In this document: positions 1 through 4,913 of the stretch, piece after piece
How the letters are laid out: the number at the start of each line of letters is the position of its first letter
Numbering within the stretch: the stretch's first letter is position 1
Origin: Firmicutes bacterium CAG:631
GTDB taxonomy: Bacteria; Bacillota_I; Bacilli_A; RFN20; CAG-631
DNA: 7,941 bases
Direction of reading: 5' to 3'
NCBI GenBank assembly: GCA_000433015.1
Contig: HF997991.1
Coordinates: forward strand, 1 to 7,941
Notes under the pieces: generated by a model
The model's input: the letters and a program-made list of their open reading frames with translations, nothing else
What the model was told of the DNA's origin: nothing
Database searches by the model: none
Translations under genes and position numbers: made by a program

Positions 1-24
1 TTAGCCGACTTTGTCTACACTCTG

Positions 25-52
25 AACTGCTACTTTTTGTAGCAGTTTTTTT
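25..52 (+). terminator. Intrinsic terminator of an upstream gene
   Basis: A perfect 9-bp stem (AACTGCTAC at 25-33, GTAGCAGTT at 39-47) closes a TTTTT loop and runs into seven T (46-52). The T tract follows the stem only on the plus strand, so it ends a rightward transcript whose gene lies left of the window. One frame is open from base 1 to a TAG at 40-42 inside the stem, and another has a TAG at 2-4, so the exact end of the upstream gene cannot be decided. Confidence 0.85.
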
Positions 53-62
53 AAAAAAAGTA

Positions 63-91
63 TTGACATAAATGTTTTTGAATATTATAAT
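63..91 (+). promoter_or_regulatory. Consensus sigma-A promoter P1
   Basis: TTGACA at 63-68 and TATAAT at 86-91 are separated by exactly 17 bp, a perfect match to the housekeeping consensus. Transcription should begin near 98. No good ORF with a ribosome site follows within the next 150 bases, so it drives either a small RNA or a long structured leader of the gene at 271. Confidence 0.85.
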
Positions 92-104
92 ATATGAGCA
101 TAAA

Positions 105-163
105 AATTCCATCACTTTAGTGATGTTGATATAGATATGCAATTCCATTGAGCAATCAATGTT
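105..163 (+). repeat. Two tandem look-alike hairpin modules
   Basis: Two modules 36 nt apart share one layout: AATTC, a 6-bp stem arm, a 4-nt loop, the other arm, then TT. The first is AATTC, CATCAC, loop TTTA, GTGATG, TT (105-127). The second is AATTC, CATTGA, loop GCAA, TCAATG, TT (141-163). The stems differ in sequence but both pair perfectly, as expected if structure is conserved after a duplication. GCAA is a GNRA tetraloop. The pattern could bind a protein or partner RNA twice, but no known partner is evident. Confidence 0.6.
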
Positions 164-173
164 ATTAATAGAT

Positions 174-196
174 AGACCTTAGGGTTCTTTTTTTTT
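174..196 (+). terminator. Weak intrinsic terminator or attenuator
   Basis: AGACC (174-178) pairs with GGTTCT (183-188) around a TTAG loop, with one bulged T, and is followed by an unbroken T run through 196. The stem is short, so termination may be partial, allowing some read-through from P1 into the gene at 271. A second T-rich stretch (200-214) follows. Confidence 0.45.
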
Positions 197-210
197 GCCT
201 TTTTTTGTTT

Positions 211-236
211 TTTTATCTTTTAAATAAAAGATAAAA
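211..236. promoter_or_regulatory. Perfect inverted repeat over the -35 region
   Basis: The arms TTTTATCTTTT (211-221) and AAAAGATAAAA (226-236) are perfect 11-bp complements around AAAT. The element covers the -35 region of the promoter just downstream, so a repressor bound here would block RNA polymerase. As RNA it would form only a weak A-U hairpin with no T tail, so a DNA operator is more likely than a terminator. The binding protein is unknown, and chance A/T symmetry cannot be excluded. Confidence 0.45.
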
Positions 237-246
237 GCGGTATAAT
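219..246 (+). promoter_or_regulatory. Promoter of the TrhA-type gene
   Basis: TATAAT at 241-246 is a perfect -10 box. The best -35 is TTTAAA at 219-224 (4 of 6, 16-bp spacer), inside the inverted repeat at 211-236. The start would lie near 253, giving a leader of about 18 nt with the ribosome site of the next gene. Confidence 0.6.
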
Positions 247-270
247 GAAAAAACAAAGGAAGGTGATGAA

Positions 271-942
271 ATGGGAAAGTCAGTGAATAAAGAATTACCA
301 TCCTATACTAAAGGAGAAGAAATATTTAATGCTGTTTCACATATTGTTGGTGGAGCATTTGGCATTATTGCACTCATTCTGGGGTTAGTTTTTACCATTC
401 AAGAAGGTCATGATGGTTGGAGTATTCTTAGTGTAATCATTTATGGTGTGAGCATTATTTTATTATATACCATGAGTTCTATCTATCATTTTTTAAGAAG
501 GAACAAAGCAAAACGAGTATTTCGTATTTTTGATCATTGTACCATCTATTTATTGATTGCTGGAACTTATACACCCATTTGTGTTATTTTACTTCGACAT
601 GAATGGTGGGGAATTTTATTATTGATTTTAGTTTGGGTTGCTGCGATTGTTGGTATTACATTTAATGCTATTAATATGCATAAAACTTCTATTAAAGTAT
701 TGTCTATGATTCTTTATATCGTCATGGGATGGTGTGTGATTTTTTTAATTGTTCCTTTATTAAAAATTTGGTATGGTCCTGGATTTTGGTTTTTGCTAGG
801 AGGCGGAATTTCATACACTGTAGGTGTCATATTTTATGCTTTTGGAAAAAAAGCAAAATATATCCATAGCATTTGGCATTTATTTGTGTTTTTAGGTACT
901 GTTTTACAATTTATAGCAATCTTAAAATATATTATCATGTAA
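271..942 (+). CDS. trhA: TrhA / hemolysin III (PAQR) family membrane protein
   Basis: This 223-residue integral membrane protein has about seven hydrophobic segments (near 21-42, 50-71, 88-108, 112-131, 140-160, 170-191, 198-221), the usual size and topology of the bacterial hemolysin III branch of the PAQR superfamily. Visible signatures are GEEIFNAVSH (15-24), SSIYH with H73, FDH (D88, H89), AGTYTP, a GGGISYTVGVIFY stretch (177-189), and HSIWH with H199 and H203. In PAQR proteins the SxxxH, Asp and HxxxH residues form a metal site in the membrane. Family members have been tied to membrane energetics and fluidity; the hemolysin name is historical. The start is supported by AAAGGAAGGTGAT (255-267), close to the anti-Shine-Dalgarno complement. 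The gene is monocistronic, with its own promoter and a terminator overlapping its stop codon. Q213 stands where I recall many relatives having His. The exact function is unproven. Confidence 0.9.
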   Translation: MGKSVNKELPSYTKGEEIFNAVSHIVGGAFGIIALILGLVFTIQEGHDGWSILSVIIYGVSIILLYTMSSIYHFLRRNKAKRVFRIFDHCTIYLLIAGTYTPICVILLRHEWWGILLLILVWVAAIVGITFNAINMHKTSIKVLSMILYIVMGWCVIFLIVPLLKIWYGPGFWFLLGGGISYTVGVIFYAFGKKAKYIHSIWHLFVFLGTVLQFIAILKYIIM

Positions 943-965
943 AAAAGCGGATATTTCCGCTTTTT
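942..965. terminator. Shared bidirectional terminator
   Basis: AAAAAGCGGA (942-951) and TCCGCTTTTT (956-965) form a perfect 10-bp stem around TATT. A-rich and T-rich flanks make it an intrinsic terminator in both directions. It overlaps the TAA of the rightward gene (940-942) and touches the stop of the leftward pepT (964-966), so the two convergent genes share it with only 21 bp between their stops. Confidence 0.9.
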
Positions 966-2169
966 ATTTTGTGATTTCTTTTAAAATCTCAACCATTAAT
1001 TGCATTTGTTGAATGGAGACAAATTCATATTTACCATGACAATTATAACCACCAGTTCCTAAATTTGGGGTTAAAAGTCCATCATAAGATAATCGAGCAC
1101 CATCGGTTCCTCCACGAATAGGAACAATTTGATACGATAAATTTAACTTTTTATAAGCTTGAAAAACTCGATTTAATACTTCTTTATTTTTTAAAATTAA
1201 GTCTTTCATATTATAATAACTATCATGAATATCCATTTCTATCGTTTCTTTGCCATATTTTTGATTCAATTGCAAAGCAGCTTGATGAAAATCTTCTTTT
1301 TGTTGTTTTAATTGATTCAAATCATGATTACGAAGAATATAATTCATTATCGTTTTTTCACAATTTCCTTGAATATCACAAAGATGGTTAAATCCTTCAT
1401 ATCCTTCAGTTTTAAAAGGAATAGCATCTTTAGGTAAAAGATTATTAAACTCTTGAGCAATTAAAATAGAATTTTTCATTTTTCCTTTTGCGCTGCCTGG
1501 ATGAATGCTATTTCCATGAACAGTAATTGTTGCACTAGCCGCATTGAAATTTTCATAATTAATTTCATTAATTGCACCTCCATCAATGGTATAAGCAAAA
1601 TCCGCCCCAAAGAAAGGAATATCAAAATGATCAGCTCCTTTGCCAATTTCTTCATCTGGAGTGAAAGCAATACAAATTTTACAATGCGGATATTCAGGAT
1701 GCGATACAAGAAATGAAAGATAATCCATAATAATAGCAATTCCAGCCTTATCATCTGCTCCTAAAAGTGTTGTTCCATCGGTAACAATTAAGTCTTGATG
1801 AAGACATTTTTTTAAATCTGTAAATAAATCAGGATGCATGATGATTTGTAATTTTTCATTTAATATAATAGGGGAGCCATCATAATTTTTAACAATCTTT
1901 GGACACACATTTTTTCCGGTCATATCTGGAGAAGTATCCATATGTGCAATAAACCCAATGGCTTGTTTAGAACCATTATTTGCTTCTAAAAAAGCATATA
2001 CAATGCCATATTCATTGACAAAAGCATTCGAAATTGAAAGTTGATGTAATTCATCAACTAAATATGTAGCAAATTTTAATTGATTTTTACTACTTGGTAT
2101 GGTGGGGGAAGATTCATCACTTTGCGTATCAAATGATACATATTTTAAAAAACGTTCTGTAAGTTTCAT
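964..2169 (-). CDS. pepT: Peptidase T (tripeptide aminopeptidase)
   Basis: This 401-residue M20-family zinc aminopeptidase is close to the usual length of about 405-410. PepT removes the N-terminal residue from tripeptides in the cytoplasm, the last step of using imported peptides as amino-acid sources. The di-zinc site is intact: H76 and D78 in AHMDTS, D139 in LLGADDKAG, catalytic E173 and ligand E174 in TPDEEIG, D196 in TIDGG, and H378 in the C-terminal CHGK. These positions closely match Salmonella PepT. H223 (SIHPGSAKGKMKN) belongs to the dimerisation-domain part of the active site. The ATG at 2169 follows AGAGGA by 6 nt (2176-2181 on the complement). The gene stands alone, divergent from the cysteine operon with a palindrome between them, and ends at the shared terminator. 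No lesion is seen. Confidence 0.97.
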   Translation of the reverse strand: MKLTERFLKYVSFDTQSDESSPTIPSSKNQLKFATYLVDELHQLSISNAFVNEYGIVYAFLEANNGSKQAIGFIAHMDTSPDMTGKNVCPKIVKNYDGSPIILNEKLQIIMHPDLFTDLKKCLHQDLIVTDGTTLLGADDKAGIAIIMDYLSFLVSHPEYPHCKICIAFTPDEEIGKGADHFDIPFFGADFAYTIDGGAINEINYENFNAASATITVHGNSIHPGSAKGKMKNSILIAQEFNNLLPKDAIPFKTEGYEGFNHLCDIQGNCEKTIMNYILRNHDLNQLKQQKEDFHQAALQLNQKYGKETIEMDIHDSYYNMKDLILKNKEVLNRVFQAYKKLNLSYQIVPIRGGTDGARLSYDGLLTPNLGTGGYNCHGKYEFVSIQQMQLMVEILKEITK

Positions 2170-2192
2170 TTTAATTCCTCTTTTCTAAAATC

Positions 2193-2201
2193 ATTGTATC
2201 A
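2193..2201 (-). promoter_or_regulatory. Extended -10 promoter of pepT
   Basis: On the minus strand the sequence reads TGATACAAT: TACAAT (complement of 2193-2198) with the TGn extension. At 17-bp spacing the -35 would be TAAAAT, a poor match lying inside the 24-bp palindrome, as is common for extended -10 promoters. The start is expected near 2186. Confidence 0.6.
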
Positions 2202-2209
2202 CAAATGAT

Positions 2210-2233
2210 GAAAATATTTTATAAAATATTTTC
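2210..2233. promoter_or_regulatory. Perfect 24-bp palindrome, candidate shared operator
   Basis: The half-site GAAAATATTTTA (2210-2221) is followed directly by its exact reverse complement (2222-2233) without a spacer. Its centre lies about -35 from the predicted pepT start and about -50 from the predicted cysK start. A bound protein would cover the pepT -35 region and sit just upstream of the cysK -35. It does not look like the CymR sites I know from Bacillus. It might instead be an A/T UP-like element, but perfect symmetry to 24 bp with G/C ends favours a dimeric regulator. Confidence 0.55.
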
Positions 2234-2236
2234 TAC

Positions 2237-2265
2237 TTGCGCTTAAGGGGAAAAACACATATACT
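2237..2265 (+). promoter_or_regulatory. Promoter of the cysK operon
   Basis: TTGCGC at 2237-2242 and TATACT at 2260-2265 are 17 bp apart, predicting a start near 2272. That leaves a leader of only about 16 nt before the cysK ATG, just enough for the ribosome site. A T-box or riboswitch therefore does not fit, and control should act on DNA. Confidence 0.65.
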
Positions 2266-2287
2266 AGAATTGATAGAGGGATGGAAA

Positions 2288-3214
2288 ATGAAAAAAATAA
2301 AATCGCATCTTTTTGAATGTGTCGGACAAACTCCAATGGTGGCACTTTCCCATTATAATCAAGAAAATCAAACGCACATTTTTGCAAAAGTAGAATATTT
2401 TAATCCTGCAGGAAGTGTTAAAGATCGTGTTGCAAAATGGATGATTGATGCGGCTTTTAAAAATCATATCTTAAAACAAGGAGATACGATTATTGAACCG
2501 ACAAGTGGAAACACGGGAATTGGTCTAGCTTGTTATGGAGCGATTTTAGGATGTCAAGTCATTTTAACCATGCCTTCTTCTATGAGTCAAGAAAGACAAA
2601 ATTTATTAAAAGCTTATGGAGCTAGGGTTGTACTTACGCCAAAAGAAGAAGGAATGGCAGGAGCGGGTTTAAAAGCACAATCGTTAGCAAATGAAATTCC
2701 TAATGCTATTATTTTAGGTCAATTTGATAATCAAAACAATGTTTTGGCTCATTACGAAACCACAGGTCCAGAAATTGAAGATCAAATGGATCATCAAATT
2801 GATTTTTTTATTGCAACGATAGGGACTGGTGGAACGATTAGTGGCGTAGGGAAATATTTAAAAGAAAAAAATCCCCATGTTCAAATTATTGGAGTTGAAC
2901 CCGAAGGATCGCCATTTTTGACCAAAGGGAAGGTCGGTTTCCATAAAATCCAAGGCATTGGGGCTGGATTTCAACCTTCTATTTTAGATTTAAGCGTCAT
3001 TGATCAAATTGTAACCGTTACAGATAAAGAGGCTTACCATTATAGTCAATCATTAGCTAAAAAAGAAGGCCTATGTGTAGGCATTTCTTCTGGCGCTGCA
3101 ATGGCTGCTGCTGCAAAAATAGCAAAACAATATCCCAATAAGCGAATTGTCGTTTTATTTGCGGATAGTGGAGAGCGATATTTATCAACCGATTTATATA
3201 GGGAGGAAATATGA
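2288..3214 (+). CDS. cysK: Cysteine synthase (O-acetylserine sulfhydrylase)
   Basis: This 308-residue PLP enzyme of fold type II converts O-acetylserine and sulfide to cysteine in the cytoplasm. Visible are the PLP lysine K45 in NPAGSVKDR, the substrate loop PTSGNTG (71-77), the cofactor-phosphate loop GTGGT (179-183), SSG (267-269) near the pyridine nitrogen, and SGERYLST (294-301). Length and motifs fit CysK; cystathionine beta-synthase-like relatives are less likely because serine acetyltransferase follows at once. I place the start at ATG 2288, 7 nt after AGAGGG (2275-2280). A TTG at 2237 in the same frame would add 17 residues, but it coincides with the -35 box and lacks a ribosome site. 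The stop overlaps the next start (ATGA), implying translational coupling. Confidence 0.96.
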   Translation: MKKIKSHLFECVGQTPMVALSHYNQENQTHIFAKVEYFNPAGSVKDRVAKWMIDAAFKNHILKQGDTIIEPTSGNTGIGLACYGAILGCQVILTMPSSMSQERQNLLKAYGARVVLTPKEEGMAGAGLKAQSLANEIPNAIILGQFDNQNNVLAHYETTGPEIEDQMDHQIDFFIATIGTGGTISGVGKYLKEKNPHVQIIGVEPEGSPFLTKGKVGFHKIQGIGAGFQPSILDLSVIDQIVTVTDKEAYHYSQSLAKKEGLCVGISSGAAMAAAAKIAKQYPNKRIVVLFADSGERYLSTDLYREEI

Positions 3215-3999
3215 ATACCATCTTAACTTGTCAAAAAAAATATAAGGAAATGCCTAGTTTAACTAATGTGAAAAAAGCATTAAAACTTTTATTTAAATAT
3301 ATTTATCCTGGTTATTTTGAACCCATTCCGCAAGATTGTAAAACCTATCTCAGTCATTTAAAGGATGAGGCTTATACTTTATTGCATAAAGAAATTTTAA
3401 AAGTATGCACAGACTCAAATTTAACTACACTTTTTTTTGAGCAATTAGATGAAATTCAAAAAAAGATTGAATGGGATGTTTTGGCTACTTTTCAAGGTGA
3501 TCCTGCTGCAAGCAATATTCATGAGATTATTTTAACCTATCCAGGAATTTACGCCATCACCATTTATCGCATTGCGCATGAACTTTATCTTTTAAAAATA
3601 CCTCTAATTCCTCGGATGCTTTCTGAATTAGCTCATTCAAAGACAGGCATTGATATTCATCCCGGTGCGCAAATTGGGAACTACTTTTTTATTGACCATG
3701 GCACAGGAATTGTCATTGGGGAAACCGCAGTGATTGGAAATAATGTACGGATTTATCAAGGTGTTACGTTAGGTGCTTTATCCTTAAGAAAAGGACAATC
3801 ACTCAAAGGTGAAAAAAGGCATCCAACTATTCAAGATAATGTAACCATTTATGCAGGAGCCTCTATTTTAGGAGGAAAAACAATCATTGAAAAAAATGTT
3901 ACAATTGGTAGTAATGTCTTTATTACTGAATCCGTTAAAGAAGATACATTGGTTGTATTAAAAAAGCCAGATTTAATATTAAAAGAAAAAAAGCAATAA
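3211..3999 (+). CDS. cysE: Serine O-acetyltransferase, EpsC type
   Basis: This 262-residue cytoplasmic enzyme transfers acetyl from acetyl-CoA to L-serine, giving O-acetylserine for the upstream cysteine synthase. An alpha-helical N-terminal part (about 1-140, with PGYFEPIP and GDPAASNIHEIILTYPGI) precedes a left-handed beta-helix of hexapeptide repeats (about 145-240). Catalytic residues are intact: D148 in GIDIHP, H163 in IDHGTG, plus GETAVIG, IYQGVTLGAL and RHPTI (203-207). The extended N-terminus and HSKTGIDIHPGA motif match the branch annotated EpsC in Firmicutes; plain cysE is used here as the symbol. It starts by a 4-bp overlap with cysK after GGAGG (3202-3206). The protein ends KEKKQ and lacks the C-terminal isoleucine by which classical CysE docks into the CysK active site, so a stable cysteine synthase complex is doubtful. 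Confidence 0.95.
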   Translation: MNTILTCQKKYKEMPSLTNVKKALKLLFKYIYPGYFEPIPQDCKTYLSHLKDEAYTLLHKEILKVCTDSNLTTLFFEQLDEIQKKIEWDVLATFQGDPAASNIHEIILTYPGIYAITIYRIAHELYLLKIPLIPRMLSELAHSKTGIDIHPGAQIGNYFFIDHGTGIVIGETAVIGNNVRIYQGVTLGALSLRKGQSLKGEKRHPTIQDNVTIYAGASILGGKTIIEKNVTIGSNVFITESVKEDTLVVLKKPDLILKEKKQ

Positions 4000-4010
4000 A
4001 GGAGAAACAC

Positions 4011-4895
4011 ATGAACGAAGTAGAAAAAATTAAAATTACAGCTGACTGTAGTTCGGGTTTAGAATATGCCCCTTTTAGTCATCACATCCAGTTAACACGG
4101 ACTTGTATTTATTTTGATAAGGAAGAATTTGTAGATGGAATTGATATTACTGCGGATTCTTTTTATGAAAAATTAAAAACCACTTCAATTATACCAACGA
4201 CATCGGCCCCCACTTTACAAGAAATTTTAAAAACGATTGAGGATGCCAAAAAAGAGGGGTATACAGATATTATTCATTTTCCTATTTCTTTTGGGCTTAG
4301 CACTTATGGTCAATCCTTAAAAAATAGAATTGATGATTTGGATTTAAATATTCGGTATCATGTTTTTAATTCAAACACGGCCTGTTTAATGCAAGGTTAT
4401 ACGGCAAAATATGCTGAAATTTTAGCTGATAAACATTATTCTGTAGCGACTATTTTTGAAGAATGTGAAAAACTAAGTCGTCAAATTCGGGCTTATTTTG
4501 TCGTTGATGATTTAAAATATTTAGTTAAAAGTGGTCGTTTAGGACAATTAAGAGGATATATTGGTGATATCATTAAAATTAAGCCGATTATCACCTTCAA
4601 TGAAGAAGGAAAATTGGTAACGCATGAACAAGTTCGCACACATCGAAAAGCGATTGAGCGTTGTATTCAACTTGTTCTTGAACAAGTAAAAAGTTTAAAA
4701 GATTTTATTTTGCTAGTTGGACATACAGGAAGATATGAAGATGCGCTAGAAATTCAAAAAAGATTACAAAAAGAGGCACCAAATGCCAAAAGAATTGAAA
4801 TCTTTACAATTGCGCCAACAGTTGGAGCACATATTGGAAATGGAATTTTAGGAGTTGGATGTATTAACCTTGAAGGTTTAAAAGAGGAATTATGA
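4011..4895 (+). CDS. DegV family fatty-acid-binding protein
   Basis: This 294-residue protein has the two-domain DegV (EDD) fold and normal family length. Motifs in order are an N-terminal ADCSSGLE (11-18, where TDSSxDL is usual), PTTSAPT (62-68), the ligand-loop region FPISFGLSTYGQSL (90-103), VDDLKYLVKSGRLG (165-178) and VGAHIGNGILGVGC (271-284). Family members bind a fatty acid in the cleft; some, called FakB, present it to the kinase FakA for phosphorylation into phospholipid synthesis. No FakA is present here. AAAGGAG (3998-4004) sits 6 nt before the ATG, and only 11 bp separate it from the acetyltransferase gene, so it is cotranscribed. The following transporter suggests a lipid-handling pair. 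Which fatty acid it binds, if any, cannot be read from the sequence. Confidence 0.92.
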   Translation: MNEVEKIKITADCSSGLEYAPFSHHIQLTRTCIYFDKEEFVDGIDITADSFYEKLKTTSIIPTTSAPTLQEILKTIEDAKKEGYTDIIHFPISFGLSTYGQSLKNRIDDLDLNIRYHVFNSNTACLMQGYTAKYAEILADKHYSVATIFEECEKLSRQIRAYFVVDDLKYLVKSGRLGQLRGYIGDIIKIKPIITFNEEGKLVTHEQVRTHRKAIERCIQLVLEQVKSLKDFILLVGHTGRYEDALEIQKRLQKEAPNAKRIEIFTIAPTVGAHIGNGILGVGCINLEGLKEEL

Positions 4896-4913
4896 CGATA
4901 AAGAGGGGATTAT

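Larger units (their letters stand above)
98..196 (+). ncRNA. Candidate small RNA or attenuated leader
   Basis: This is the predicted product of P1, from its expected start near 98 to a T run at 188-196. It contains two perfect 6-bp hairpins (110-125 and 146-161) and a weak terminator-like hairpin (174-188). ATG-started frames inside it are only a few codons long and lack ribosome sites, so it looks non-coding. I do not recognise it as 6S, SRP RNA, T-box or a known riboswitch. It could be a free RNA of about 100 nt or, if the weak terminator is read through, the 5' leader of the TrhA-type gene. The call rests on promoter, structure and terminator only. Confidence 0.4.

Noticed and set aside
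1..42. C-terminal end of an upstream protein in frame 1
   Set aside because: Only 13 codons are open before a TAG inside the terminator stem, and another frame has a TAG at 2-4. Nothing identifies a protein, so no partial gene is annotated.
94..120. Tiny ORF ATG AGC ATA ... TAG just after P1
   Set aside because: The ATG lies at or before the predicted transcription start and has no ribosome site, and the frame is only eight codons.
2237..2287. Upstream TTG start for cysK adding 17 residues
   Set aside because: It coincides with the -35 box, lies before the predicted transcript start and has no ribosome site. ATG 2288 has AGAGGG at good spacing and gives the normal family length.
2234..2287. 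T-box or S-box leader for the cysteine operon
   Set aside because: There is no room: the predicted leader is about 16 nt, and no T-box consensus or SAM-riboswitch stem is seen.
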